64,000 nt of DNA from Epiperipatus broadwayi (lineage: Eukaryota > Onychophora > Udeonychophora > Euonychophora > Peripatidae): contig JAQFVV010006255.1 in the NCBI GenBank assembly GCA_028023455.1, positions 1,552,001 through 1,616,000 on the forward strand. Reading direction: 5' to 3'. Position 1 is the stretch's first letter. The number at the start of each line of letters is the position of its first letter. The notes beneath the pieces are model-generated. The model saw only the letters and a program-made list of their open reading frames with translations. It ran no database searches and was not told the origin of the DNA. Shown piece after piece: positions 11,759-25,189 of the stretch. The position numbers were made by a program, and so were the translations under genes.

Positions 11759-11840
11759 GCATTGGTGGTCGAGAGGTCAGCGACAACTGCTTCACAAGCA
11801 GTTGTCCCGGGTTAGCGGGGTTCGCTTCCCAGCTAATGCT
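11759..11840 (+). tRNA. tRNA-like sequence, Val(CAC) anticodon, long variable region
   Basis: The acceptor stem GCATTGG (11759-11765) pairs with CTAATGC (11833-11839), 7 bp with one G-T. The D stem GTCG/CGAC is perfect and its loop contains the A-box GAGAGGTCAG. The anticodon stem ACTGC/GCAGT encloses TTCACAA, giving anticodon CAC (valine) at 11793-11795. The T arm contains GGTTCGCTTCC, a B box with one stem mismatch (G-A) and C in place of the invariant A58. The region between anticodon and T stems is 13 nt (11803-11815), like class II tRNAs (Leu, Ser) rather than valine tRNA. The discriminator base is T, and no T4 terminator follows closely. It is more likely a tRNA pseudogene or SINE head than a working tRNA-Val. 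Confidence 0.5.
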
Positions 11841-12010
11841 ATGACACATGAGAAAAAAAGTATAAGATCAGAGTAATATAATCTATTATTTTATAAGTAG
11901 AGTAAATGTATATCTGCTATATTTAAAGAATATAATTGGTATTTTGCTTAATAAGCATTGTAGTAAATTGTTAACTTAAATACATTTATAAATAAATTAA
12001 TAAAGTATTT
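11841..12010. other. AT-rich DNA between tRNA-like sequence and hAT element
   Basis: Nothing recognised apart from the 8-bp target copy AAGTATTT at 12003-12010. Confidence 0.5.
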
Positions 12011-12360
12011 CAGGGGTCCCCAACCCTATGCCCGCAGACCATTTTATGTGTGCCTGCCGCTATCCGAACATGATAAAAAATTATTTATCTGATACAAATA
12101 AATTTAATTTTTAATTTTTTTTATAAATTATTGTATTATATTGTAATCAAATTGTAGGGCATACTATACTTTTACAGCATAAAAATATAAACGTTAATTA
12201 TATGTTAAAATTTTATTTTTGAAGTAAATATTTTTTTGTACATTATGTGTATTATTAACAATATCCAACTGTAAATTTACATTGAAAAAATAAATGGTGC
12301 CCGCCACCTGGCCAGTATTATAGAATGTGCTCTTAAGTGCAAAAAGGTTGGGGACCCCTG
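12011..12360. mobile_element. Non-autonomous hAT element, 350 bp
   Basis: The ends CAGGGGTCCCCAACC and GGTTGGGGACCCCTG form 15-bp perfect terminal inverted repeats of the hAT (Charlie-like) type. It is flanked by AAGTATTT and AAGTACTT, an 8-bp target-site duplication with one mismatch, as expected for hAT. The interior is AT-rich and non-coding. A second copy lies at 47599-47920. Confidence 0.92.
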
Positions 12361-12524
12361 AAGTACTTAATATGTTTTTAAATAATTTAGAACATTCAAT
12401 AATTATTATTAAAAGTTATAAATTATATTATATGAAGTTCTGAATGGAACAAGTTTATTCATTATGATGTAATAAACAGAAAATTATGTTCTAATTTACT
12501 TTATTATATTAATAGTTTTAACAA

Positions 12525-12715
12525 GGCTGTAAACCTTAGCAATGAGCGTCTGAAAAAATCGTCACTAGGGACCTCTGTAGGTCTTAAATATTTCAATTAA
12601 TTATTTGGTTAAATATATTTCAGACATAGTAAGTTAAATCTTGTTGTAGTATGTCTGGAAAGTTATCACGTGACTGATATGTGTGTGGATGCTTTCCAGG
12701 ATTTTAAAGAAAGCT
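12525..12715. repeat. Dispersed repeat, copy 1 (with 59830-60010)
   Basis: The segment TAGGGACCTCTGTAGGTC at 12566 is matched at 21 of 22 bases (window 12566-12587) at 59873-59894. Weaker similarity extends both ways: AAACCTTAGCAATG against AAACCTAAAGCATG before it, and CAGACATAGTAAGTT against TAGACAAAGTAAACT after it. No family was recognised. Confidence 0.5.
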
Positions 12716-14617
12716 TCAATTATTTTTAAATTGATGGTAAAATTTATATAGTCTGAATATTATAAATAAATTTAAATACAATATTTTAAGTTAATTTGTC
12801 AATAATGTTTTAACTAACAAATTGAATTGGATACATTAGCTTTAATATGAATACTTTATTTGGAATTAATAATTTCTATTCTTTAAAATATTTTATATTG
12901 CATGAATAGAGATATGAATATTTATTTAGAATTAAATATTTCTGTTAATAATTTTTATTAAGATATGACTCATAATTTATTTTTACTTTTTAAAATTACA
13001 AAATTTAATTTATATGCAAATGAGTCAATTGTATAACTGTATTCATCCAATAGTATTGCTGGATAGAAATCAGTATAAATAGGTAAATCATCAATGTCTA
13101 GATGGGTAATGACTGGTTATAACAGGATAAGTTATGTTACAACAGATTATATAATATAACAAGGATTTGTAAAAAAATAATTAAATTATAAAGTTAAAAT
13201 ATATTATTTTTCTCTAAAGTTTTAAAAATATAAAGAATTAATTACTGTTAACACATAATGTGTCAATAGAAAAACTATTATTCTTTATTGGGAAATTACT
13301 CAAAAGCTTAATTCAAACCTTGTCAGTAAATTATGGAATGTAGATAAGAAGGATGGCCAAATGCTGAAGATTTTGCCATAATATATTCACATTGAATTTA
13401 TGTTAAGAATTTTAATATTGTTTAATATAGTGTATTTTAAAAATGTGGACATTTATATTCTAGAAATATATTTAGTGTTATTACAATTAATTTATTGAGG
13501 AAAGAGAGAATTTTGAAAAGACAATGTTCTAATATAAATTATAAGAAAAGAAGAAAGTACGTTTTGCATTTTAAATTTCTAAAATAGAGATGAAACGATA
13601 TTGTATATTATTTATAATGTTTTCTTATTATAAACAATAACGCATTTTTAGTATAATAATTTGTCTTTGAAAATTAACAAAAGGACTTGTCGTAGAAATA
13701 AGATATTTTAAAGACAAATTGAAGTATAATTGATGAATATTGGATATATGGTTTGAATCGACTGAACTAGTGAAGGAACCACTGTAGCTTTAATTATTTA
13801 AAATAAAAAGAAAAATGCTTTATGGAGAAATATAATTTTCATAATAAATAAATCGTAAATATTCAGAAATGGAATGTTTATTTATGTTACTAATAACTGT
13901 CTAACTGAAAAAATATTAAATAATTAATGATTTTTTTTTACGTTTTCTTGGAATATAAAAATATGAGTTCAGGAGCATTTACCGGAATTTGATGCATCTG
14001 TAACCGCCATAAAAACCTAGGAAATATGTACATTATTGGAAATTATTTATTTGCAAAAAATGGATAAAGTATTTCATTTAAATAAATTGTCAACTTTGAA
14101 AAGATATACAGAAAAACCTGTTATGAATATCTTTATAATTCAAGATCGACAATATTTTACTTTGATTTTGAAGGATTTTAAAATTCCATATTTGTGTTTT
14201 ATAAATCTATGCCACCAAAATGGAAGAGAGGGGAAACATTGTACAAAGACTTGAAGTGTGTTGCTTAGCGACCGTGCAGGTTATGCTTCCTAGCATTTTT
14301 CAGCATTTGTTAACGTAAGAGCCGAAAAGAAGAATTTTTTTCATTAATTTAATTTTATTAATATTTATTGATATTTTTTTAAAAAAACTTAACATTAATA
14401 TTTTAAGTATTGTTATTTATTTATTTAAGGTTTAAATTAACATGTTGCGTAATTTAATCTTAGAATAGATTAATATTTTAATAATCTTATGAACGTTAAA
14501 AAACATAATTTATAGAATAACAATTTTGATGAGTGAATTTATAATGTAATTTGTTTGTGAACAGTTGAACAAGAAGACCACCGTAAGTGGTCCGTATAAT
14601 GGTATTTGATCACTTAG
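12716..14617. other. AT-rich DNA, no gene seen
   Basis: No supported feature. Around 14250-14320 the composition is less AT-rich (TTGCTTAGCGACCGTGCAGG), possibly a transposon end, but no partner was found. Confidence 0.45.
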
Positions 14618-15440
14618 TAATTTTATTATTACATTCAAAGATCAGCTTTTCAAGCTAATTGTGTATGCGTCTTCTGCGAGTATTAAATAATAAATGAATA
14701 CTTCACTCTACAATACAAGATATAATAACGTGAAAGCTAAACACCTTCAAACAGATACGCTTTAAAAATGTTTAAGTGACAGCCAATCAGATGGAATAAT
14801 GGCATCACATGGGACTCCAAATTGTAAAACACAAGCCAGAACTATTAGAAAAAGATGGATCCATCTTAATCTATGCCTCAAATATATTTAAATAAGCCAG
14901 ACTCAAGCATTTTGAACTAAGAGTGTGAAGCTTAAATACCTTCACATTTAATCCACTAAATATTATATATATAAATTAACAACGCGAAATCATCCGATTT
15001 ACAACGAAGAAATATTTTTAAATCTAATGAAATGATATTAATAAATGGCTTGTGTTTTAGAATTTGGAGTCCCATGTGATGCCATTATTCCATCTGATTG
15101 GCTGTCACTTAAGCATTTTTAAAGCGTATCTGTTTGAAGGTGTTTAGCTTTCTATTAACTGTTTATGCTTAAATTTAATATAATACAAGATATAGTATTT
15201 ATGCAGGAATAAAAGGAATCCTCTTATTCCTACGACTCAAATTCTTTTATATGAGAAAATCTGAAGTACTGTTGAGTAAAGCGTGAGAGTAGAATTCTCA
15301 CTTTAAATTACTATCTACGATGTTGGAATGAATGACGTCGGTGAAATTGTCTAGAATTCATTTATTATTTAACACTCACAGAAGACGCATGCACAATTAG
15401 CTTGAGAGGCTGATCTTTGAATGTAATACAATTTTATGCA
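14618..15440. mobile_element. Nested foldback: two pairs of inverted repeats
   Basis: The inner pair is 14733-14838 against 15046-15151 (about 106 bp, more than 90% identical), reading AAAGCTAAACACCTTCAAAC on the left. The outer pair is about 14618-14698 against 15354-15438 (about 80 bp), containing CAGAAGACGCAT on the right. Between inner and outer arms are about 35 bp on the left and 200 bp on the right, so the two pairs are not one simple hairpin. This fits one foldback element inserted into another, or a complex foldback transposon. No coding region. Confidence 0.8.
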
Positions 15441-15978
15441 AAGCGTCATATAAAAATAATTTTATTATTATTATTATACGATATTTTGTTTAATAATTTT
15501 TTTTATTGCTTGGAGTTTAATATATTTTAATTGATGAATGGATTCATGGAAGATGTATTATTATGTATGATTTTTACTTAAGGATATAGTAAACGTAAAA
15601 ATGTATAAATATGCATAAGTTTAAGATAGATTCACTTATAAATATACAGTAGTAATTATTTGTAATATTATTTGCAAGATATAGCAATATAGTATTAATA
15701 TTTGAAATAAATGATATATTGAATAAATGGATATATGAATCTTACTATTGCATTTTGTCAAAATCATTTGTATTGTAGTGAAATTTATATTTTCGAAACC
15801 GTTCTTGAAAATTATTCAGATTCTTTAGTGGATTTTTTTTTAAAGATGATAGTTTATAGATTATTTAGTAATGTTGTTTTGCTTATTTTTACAATGTTGA
15901 TTGTATAAATCAGTAGATGGAATTGTATGATGGTGAACATGGGAGTAATTTAAATAGGAAATCTTGGATGTATATAGT
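15441..15978. other. AT-rich DNA, nothing recognised
   Basis: Contains (TTA)n-like runs near 15460-15480 and no supported gene. Confidence 0.5.
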
Positions 15979-15990
15979 ATATGTGAAGAT

Positions 15991-16221
15991 TAAAACAGGC
16001 AAAACTCACTATATGTATTGCCACACACAGCAAGCTAGAGTAATCAATGGATGCCAGAAGGCTTGGGGATATTGGATGAGTAGGCACTAGATGGGGATTT
16101 TTTGCACAAGCCTTCTGGCATCCATTGATTACTCTAGCTTGCTGTGTGTGGCAATAAGTATAGTGAGTTTTGTCTGTTTTAACAATAGCTATACACAAGC
16201 ATAAGAAGTGGTGGTCATGTG
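15991..16221 (+). mobile_element. Compact hairpin member of the hammerhead foldback family
   Basis: The left arm 15991-16063 begins TAAAACAGGCAAAACTCACT and is the reverse complement of about 16110-16180. The right arm carries an extra ~45-bp tail ending GGTGGTCATGTG. It is flanked by a perfect 12-bp duplication, ATATGTGAAGAT, at 15979-15990 and 16222-16233. The left arm jumps straight to TGGGGATATTGG at 16064-16065. In longer members that sequence lies immediately 3' of the predicted ribozyme cleavage site, and the ribozyme core itself is missing here. This suggests insertion of an RNA product that started at the cleavage site. Confidence 0.85.
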
Positions 16222-16233
16222 ATATGTGAAGAT

Positions 16234-18445
16234 GATAAATAGCATATTTTGAATTTATTCACTAATACGGATAAAGTAGTACTGTATTATATTTCTGTGG
16301 ATAGTGTTATTTATTTGTTGTTGTCAGTAAAAGCTGAGAGCCATGACGTGATTTTCTTAGGTACTTGACTAAGTCATACCTAATAGTTTTACACTGTTTT
16401 TCCATGTGACTTTTCTTATTCTATTGAATTGTTGCTCTAGTTGTTTTTCTTCACATCCTGCATTTTATCGCTATCAATTTCCAGTGTATTTGCATCATAT
16501 AGCTTAGCATTAAGAAAGTTAAGTAATGGATAAACTTTGAAAGTTGGATTGTTTAAGATAAAAGCAAGATAGATTTACGAATAAGTGTTTTACAAATGAT
16601 AATGAAATAAGTAACATTTAGTATAAAAGATATCAAAGGAATGATTAATATTCCTCAAATTTAGAATCTCAGTGATTTAAAATTGACAAATTTTTGAGCA
16701 AATGCATATTTTATCGTGAATGAATAGTGAAAGATTAAGAGAAATGTTTGAATGTTTATTTTTAACATATGCAAATATACAATTATCTGAAGATGATACC
16801 AAGCAATATAATTTATTACATGATTATTTATTTATTTTTTATAACATATTGTCAGAACAAAAGTACACCCACAAAAATAGATAAGTCAACTAAGACATGT
16901 TTCAAAGATATTTTATATATTTGTTTTAATCTGAGTTAAAGAAACAATATTTTTATCAAATTGGAAATTAAAATTTCTTAATATCATTTTAGACACAAGA
17001 ACATCTTTGAATTTTATGTTGTGATTTTTTTTTTTATAATATGTAAACTTGTTTTAAAATTTAATATAGCCAAAGTGAAGGCTAACATTTTTTTTATTTA
17101 TTTATCTTGTTTGATTTATTATCCTTATTGTATTTATTATTTGTAAGATTTTGTATATAATATTTTATTTTCATAGTCAATATTGTAAATTAATTATAAC
17201 AAATTTATAATCTTATGTAAAGTTATATAATGTTTAAATCAAAATAAATTTGTTAATGTTTTTTTTTTTTATGAAAACTTCCTTGTCAAGTATTATTTTA
17301 TTGATTTCTTCATCTAAATTAAACAAATCATATGATATGTTTGCACATTATAAATTTTATAAATTATTTAGAGGGTTATTGTTAATAATTTTAATATTAT
17401 TTTATAATCAGAGCTGATTACCTAAAATGATTTAATATGAATTGAGCATATTTTCATATTACCACTCCATTTAGATTACATTGTATTTTTTTAAATACCA
17501 CATAAGTGAATCAGATTTGCATAATGTTTTCGATTATTAATATTATATTTTATTTTATTATTAGATATTGAGCATAAAGATAAGTTATTGATAAAATTAA
17601 TTGAAGGAATATTTTAATTGTTTATTATTATTTTTATAGGGGTAGTTAAATATCATGTAAAATCCATCAATTATATTTAACTACAGGATTTTTTAATTAA
17701 TTTCTTTGTTTTATATTTTAAAAGAACCTGAGATATTTTAAAGATAGAGATTTAATTTATTAGTATTATGCTGAAATTATATAGGGTATTTCAAAGACGT
17801 AGAAATATTACATAGTTGTGCTATTATGTGAATTTAGTAAGATGGGATTCTTATGCCATTGAGGGTATGTCTTTGGGGATATGTTCTCAATGTTTGCCAA
17901 CCATTATGCCTGGTTAAATGTCTCATGATTATTGTTTATTATTTGTTATTTATTATAATCGAACCATATATTTGGAATTTTAAAGAATGAGCTAGTTTAA
18001 AGATAGGTATTTATATTTGAATACTTATTTTATTTATTTCTTATATTTATTAAATAAGACCAAGCCGGAATATCTTTTTAGATATTATTTTATTATTAGA
18101 ATGTTGGTTATCAAGGGTACAATATATTCATGAATACTTTTATGGATAAAAATTATTAAATGTTTTTTAGTTTTTCCATGTATAAGATGAGAAAATGATC
18201 ATGCAAATGAAAAATAACATTCAATAAGCGATTCTGGTCAAAAATTGATTACTAACATAACCTTACCATTCTAATTATTTTTGCCTTGAAGAAAATAACT
18301 AGGATATTATTGAAACATTAGTAAGCAATTTCAAATACCATGTGTAGATACAACAACTATCAGGACCATTTAACTGTTTTGTTTGTCTTTATTTACACAC
18401 ACACACATATTAAAACTGATTTTGCTCAAAGCTAGATTGATTTAT
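16234..18445. other. AT-rich DNA, no gene seen
   Basis: No supported feature. An (AC)n-type microsatellite lies at about 18396-18410. Confidence 0.5.
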
Positions 18446-18616
18446 AAATGTAAATCACCTGAAAGTGGCCACCATTTATCATCACCAAAAATCATCTGCT
18501 GTCAAGACAACCTTTTATTTATTTATTTCTCTTATAAATAAGATATTGCCTTGACGGCAGCTTAAAAATTCTTGTTGTTGATACGAGTTGGTCACTTTCA
18601 CATAATTTACATAAGT
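18446..18616. repeat. Foldback element, family shared with 34429-34610
   Basis: Arms of about 70 bp face each other. The left contains GAAAGTGGCCA and GCTGTCAAGACAACC; the right contains TTGCCTTGACGGCAGC and GGTCACTTTC. Identity is about 70%. The innermost GTCAAG-CAACC core matches the better-preserved foldback at 34.4 kb. Confidence 0.6.
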
Positions 18617-21600
18617 ATATAATATAACCTTTGGCTTTGCTTAGAAAGCTGATATTTCATTTATTTCAGATATTTAATAACAATAATTAAAAAAAATTAA
18701 AAAGGAAATTTTTATCAAGTTAAACTATCTTTGAAAATCATATTTATTAAGATTAAATAAGCATATGCAAATCTAAGTAGCAAATTATTTAAAGTATTTC
18801 TGTCATGAATAAATATTATTGTATTTTAATTTAGTGTTTTTGCCAAAATATTTTAAGCTTATGATTAAAATAAATTATAATTTAAATCCAAAAGTGTAAT
18901 TAATAATATTAGAGAAGTTCAGATTATTCTAATACAATTAAATATTATCTAATACAATTTAGTATATCTAGTTTAGTGCCTGAATAAACCATAATTTAAT
19001 TTTAATGTTAGAAGTTAATGGGTAGTTATCATAATATAATAAAATATTTAATTTAAACTAGTTCTTAACAATAATCAATCCATTCATTAAAATAGTATTA
19101 TTAAAATTGAGTTTAGAGATTAAACTAAATTAGTTGATTTGAAAAATAGATAATTAGTTTAGTGCTATTTAAAAGAACGAGTTAAATTACTTAGTTTAAA
19201 CTGATATGGGATAATTTCTAGATGTGTGTGAATATGCATGCATTAATATTTTTTATTTTTTTTTATGGGAATATTTTTTTATTTTACAATATTGGATATT
19301 ATTCTAGAATATTCTTATTTAATTAAATAAAATAAAATATTGGTGAACCCTCTAAATTTGTTCATTAATATAATTTAAAAGAAGTCAATAAAATTATGTA
19401 ATATTTATTTTTATATTTTATTTTAACAATATAATTTAATTAATTTGTATCATTGATAATTATTAACATTCCTAGACTATCATGTGTTTGTCTGATTATC
19501 TAATAATATTTAAATTGTTACTATTTTTAGATTAACTGTTAATTTGAAGATTGAAAAATTAGGAAGAAATTATGTTTTCTGTCAATCAAAATGATTGATG
19601 TTAGCAAGCTATAAAAAGTGCGTGCACACATGTTAATTTAGATTTTCTTTTTGTCTTATCTTCGTAAGAACTGCTAGAAGTATAAAACTTTAATAATTAA
19701 AAGTAAAGTATAATTTTATTTTTTTTAAATAATCCCCCCCAGTAAAATGAGTACCTAAAAAATTGTCAGGTGGCTAAATCTCATCCAAAGTTTTTTGAAA
19801 ATCTAAATCAGATATTGAAGGAAGAATTTAGAAATCAATATGTTAAGTAATTGTATACTGATGAATAAAGCATTATTCTACAAAACTAATATGTCACAGA
19901 TATCCAATATAATTTATTCTACTTCACTTAAGAACTATTACTTATTTCTGTTCTTCGTTTATCATGAACTACTTAAATTTCTTATTTTAGAATAAATTTA
20001 TTGGAAGTTTATCTTAATGTTAACTATAACAGTTTTAACATTCTTTAATAACTTGTTAAAGTAATAATATTTGTCAGAAATTTTAAAAAAGTTTTGCTAT
20101 TTATTAAATGGTTTGCTTGGATAAATTTATTTAAAGGAACTAATTATTCAGAAGAAAGAAAACTGTTTGTTTTGGACACTAATGACATTTTATTGTTGTC
20201 AATAATTAATTAATTAATTATTTATTGTCTTGACTAAAAAAAAAAAACACTTGATAATTTATGCTTTCAAGTAGTTTATTCAAAAATAAAAAATATTTAA
20301 ACTTTTTGCTTTATTAACTAGTAAATTACACGTATGGGCTAAATGCTACTAATTTTGACAAAAATCACTATTATAGAATTATGTACTCTATTAACTGTTG
20401 AATAATTAGTAGAAGCTTGTTATTTTTTTTTCTTTTCTTGATAACTATTATATTTAAATATTTACTTCAAACTGGTTAAATTTAGAGAAAAAAGTTATGA
20501 CCCAACCGCTATATAAATGTATTTTGATTAAACCACATTATATTTGAATGTTTTGTTCAGAAAACTTGCTTAATTATAAAAGAGGCTTATGTGGCAAATT
20601 ACTATATTAGATATTTTACCTAGAAAGTGTACTTAATTTGGAAAAGAAATGTTTATGAACAAACTGCTGTATTTAATATCTTGCTTGGGAAAACTTGCTC
20701 AAATTGGAAAAGAAGAATGTCTGATTAATTGCTATATTAAAATAATTATCTGTCTTAAATAAAATGGAAAACCAAAGTAATGCTGTAAGAAGTATTGAAA
20801 CTGTTCTGTCAGTTTATGTTTGATGATTCACGAAATAATGGCCATTCATTTATTAACATTTTCTTTGTGTGTGCATGTTGAAGTCTTTATTAAAAAAAGA
20901 AAATTGTCAATGCATATGCACCTTTATGAATTATGTTGCAAGCATTTGAAGAAACATATTTATTTGTTGAATTTATTTGCTAACAAAGTTCTGCAAGATT
21001 AAGAATTTTAATATTTTATATTTCTTTATATAAAAAAAGGTTTTGGTAAAATTTTATGCTTTAGGTTTAATCATGTATTTATAATTTATTATATGCTATT
21101 TTAAAATATTAATTTTTAATATTTTACTTGTTATGGTCTAGAGTGTCTCACAGAGGTTCACTTATTATTAATGATACGATATGCTATATAGTGATTTAGT
21201 ATTAAGTTATTTTAAAGAGTATTGATTTGTCCTTTATTATGAGAAGTATATTTTATAATGAATGCTTATATGTTTATGAAAAATGATGAATATTTCTTAT
21301 TCTTTTAATTGCTTAAGACTACATTTATTCAGTCATATTTGCCAACTATATTATTACTTTATTGATTTTATGCATCAGTTTAGTATTATGTTTATTGAGA
21401 GTTTATAATTAATTCCTCTTTTGTATATGTAATAAATATGTTATCTGACCAAGACATAGAATTTATTTTCACCTTGATGATCTGAAAGATAGAGCTTGGC
21501 TCTCATTATTGCATTGGAATAGTTTAAATATTTTATAAGGAGATAGAAGGTCACTCTCCGGTATTGTTGATGTTTTCTTTGAGTTCGTCATGTTTTATGG

Positions 21601-24600
21601 TTGTATTTGTGGTGGTTCATCCCCCTTTTATTATATATGTCTAGAGACAAGAGTCCTAACATTTTCTTGCCCTCCGAAAGTAGGTGCATTTTTTGGATTC
21701 ATGTTATCACTAGATTCATTGCTTTATTTATATTCTACTCTTGGAAGTATCTTCTTTATTGTATATTTACAACTATGGATGCTGTAATGGATATTTTAGT
21801 ATATTGGTAATTGATAGGTTTGTTATTTTGAAGTGTATCATCATTTCTTCAGGATTACTGGATTGATAAGATCTAAAGATCATTCAGGTTTACTCATTGT
21901 TGGTACAATAGCGTAGAGTGTATGAGTGTATATGTGTAACCTCTGATAACAATTTAAAGATATGATTTAACTTCAACAATTAAAGACCATAGAATTGATA
22001 AGTAATGTGTAAGTTAGTGAAAGCTATAGATTATAAAATTATAGAATTGTTGTAGAACATATATTTTATGCAGGAAGATATAAAGCTTTGTACCAAAAAT
22101 TTGTTTATAATTTAGTAAAGTTATATCACTTTAAAGATACAAAATATTTTAGTGATAATAACTATTTAATTTTAAGGATGAAAATTTCTTGTAATAATCT
22201 CTTACTTATCAGATGTATTCGTCCACCTAAGATCATCAGAGATCATGGATATTTAATTTATATCTTTAATTAATTAATTTTAGATAAGTTTAAATTATAA
22301 AAATATTTTCCTGTAAGCAACTGCATTGAATTATTTTAACAATGTTTTTGAAAATTTTGTAACAGATTTCCCATGGTGTTCATGTTTATAAAATTTGTTT
22401 ATTGTAAAATAAATGTTATTTTTGTTGTTAAGTCTTGCATAGTGTCTCTAAAATGTTTTGGTATTCAGCAATCAATATCCAGAAATCTAAACATTGTGTA
22501 ATTTATAATGCAAATATTTTTCATGCTATTTATTCAAAACACAGCCACATATATGAATATTAAACTATTTAATGAATGATGATTTTGCAAATATGAAGAA
22601 TGCATTTGAAATAAATATTATTCATTTATTCTGTTGATCACTGTAATTTAAAACTGCAATTTATTTAAATAAGATTGCTTTTATAGTCAATCACTGTCTA
22701 ATTTCATTTAATAAAATTTATTTACATTGTAGATGAATATTTTGAGTGCCCATAAAATCCTTTTCCATTCTTGGTATTCAAATGCTAGCCTAAAAGATGA
22801 TGTGTTATTCCAAATTTAGAGTTTTATGCATTTTTGTTGTAATTAAAATATTTTATTAAAATTTTCCATTTGTGTTATTATTATATAGTAGGTATACATT
22901 AGCTTGTAGACTAAGTGTATGTCTTCTCATGTCTATCACTGAAATATCATTCATTTTACTAACAACATGTGCATAAAACAAAATATTGAGAAAATTTTAA
23001 CATGAAAATATAATTGACGAATCCTGAGATTATAATACCATAGTTCTATAAAATAAGAACTTATATTTATTGTCAAAGAAAGGCAAAGTGGCATAAATGA
23101 ATCAATAAGATTTATAAAAAATTATTATTTTACTAAAATGTGGATAATCGTGGCAATAAGATGATGAAGAGGGGATTGGAGATGTATGACTATATTGGAG
23201 GGGATAATGAAAGAAATTTTATTATGAGTAAAAAAATTATTGTACCCTTGCTACTTTGTGATGTGTGCTATAAATTGGGAGCTTTGAAAGTTTTACAAGA
23301 GTGAGTTGAGGTTTCTCCTCCGCTTAAAATTGTTTTTAGTTATACTTTAGAATGTTTAATGATTATCATTATTGTTATTATTATTGTAGTTCTATTTATT
23401 CTTAGCATAAATTGTAGTAGCAAAGAACTCTGAGCTTTGCCTGATTACATGATTCACCACAATTCATAATTTACACATTGATCCTTGCTTACGTCCATAA
23501 CAGTTCTCCAGTTACAATATATATGCATAGTTTTCATAATAATAAAACAGATTATTTATTAACAATTTAAAATCGATTTGATATTATTTTTATTGTTTCA
23601 ATTTTTATCATATTATATATGTTTGTGGATAATGTAGTAATTAAATGATAATATAATAGTTAAATGTATAAATAACTGTTTGATCTAATTTTAAGTCAAT
23701 ATTTAATTTGTTTGATTAAATAAAAATAAAAAAGGAAATATTTTTATGCACCAATAATATTGTAGTTTAGTAATAGCTGTGAATTATCTGTTTTATATTT
23801 ATACCCCAGAATTTTTTTTTTGTTGTTGTTATCTATATACCATCTAGTTTTGACATGAATTATTGCAGCATATATAATTATACATAAACTCTCATTATAT
23901 ATAGACACCTGAAAAGTTGCTAAAGATAATTATCTACTGACTTGAAGAGTACTTTAAAAGAGGACATTGCTTTTTATCAAAATCAGATACATCTTTAATA
24001 GATACTTGTAGCTATAAAATATATAAAAATGATTGGAGAGTTGAAAAAAAAACTATTCAGCAGATTATCACTGTTAAAGAAAAAGATAACAAACAGTAAT
24101 AGGTTCGATTGTATTATAAAGATATGGACAGTATATAAAAAAAGTTAAAATTTCAATAATGGATTGAATTCAGGTTTGAACTTATTGGGTTTTTTTTATT
24201 TAAAAAAAATATCAATGCAAATAATGTGATGGTTATGGAGCAATTTTTTTTAATTAATTAATTTGAAAAGTTAATGGGTTTTTATTATGTAGTGTAAAAA
24301 GTTTTTAAAGGTGATTTCTAATATTTGTTTTATCTCATATTGCTATCCTAGAAATGTAAATAATTTGATGCATAGTTATTTTTTAATCTGTTTAGGAACT
24401 TGATAATATATGAAAACATACACAAAAGACTTGTTGAGAGATATTTGGAGGAAATGTCAATTAATATATCACAAAATTTCAAATGTTTGTAAATTCTCAC
24501 TCACATCACCGATGGATATTGAAAGTTGAACATCAATAAATGTTTGTCCAATATTAATGAAATTGCTGAATGAAAGTATTCTTAACATGTAAATTGTAGA

Positions 24601-25189
24601 ATTTTAATGGAAGTAATTCATATTCCACAATCTTTTCCAATTTTAAATGATAGAGAAAAAAAGGAACATGAATTGAAAGAAATGACAGAAATCAAATTTA
24701 AATTATTTTGAAAAAAGTGTGTTTATTAGCCTCTGCATTTATATGTAAGAAAACAAATTACTATTATTGTAAGTCATTTTGTTTTATATATTATTCAGAG
24801 ATGGCAACTTCTTTTTTCTAGTATTTATCATCTTGTGATGCAGTCTTTTAATTTTTTTTTGTAGTAAACTTTACTTTAGAAAAACATCAATGTCATATCT
24901 AATTGGAACTCATTTTTGTTTTCCATTTTCAACATTGCTTTTTTAATTAAAGCAATCAATGTCATATTTGTTTTGAGTGTCGTTGAAATAATCTTTATAA
25001 TATAAATATTGTCTACCTGTGCCATAAAAACCATAATTCTCAAGTTTAAAAATAAAATATTTTTTTAATCAGGGCAAAATATACTTTTACAAAAGTAGTT
25101 TCTATAGTATCGCATCCACCGAGTTGAAAAAAAATATCAGTTTTATAATCTTGCCATTCTTAAAAAACTTTGTTTCACTGCTTTTCTGT
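18617..25189. other. Long AT-rich stretch without recognisable genes
   Basis: About 6.5 kb with no supported gene, tRNA or transposon end. Small frames at 20820-21002, 21590-21810 and 22088-22273 look like chance openings. 21.48-21.75 kb is somewhat richer in G and C but no homology was recognised. A C7 run lies near 19733 and homopolymer A/T runs are frequent. Confidence 0.5.

Noticed and set aside
21590-21810. Two overlapping frames with hydrophobic residues, like a membrane protein
   Set aside because: T-rich DNA gives hydrophobic translations in any frame. No splice sites, family motif or conservation can be seen.
23900-24700. Further LINE fragments suggested by A-rich sense text
   Set aside because: No RT or endonuclease motif could be read in any frame.
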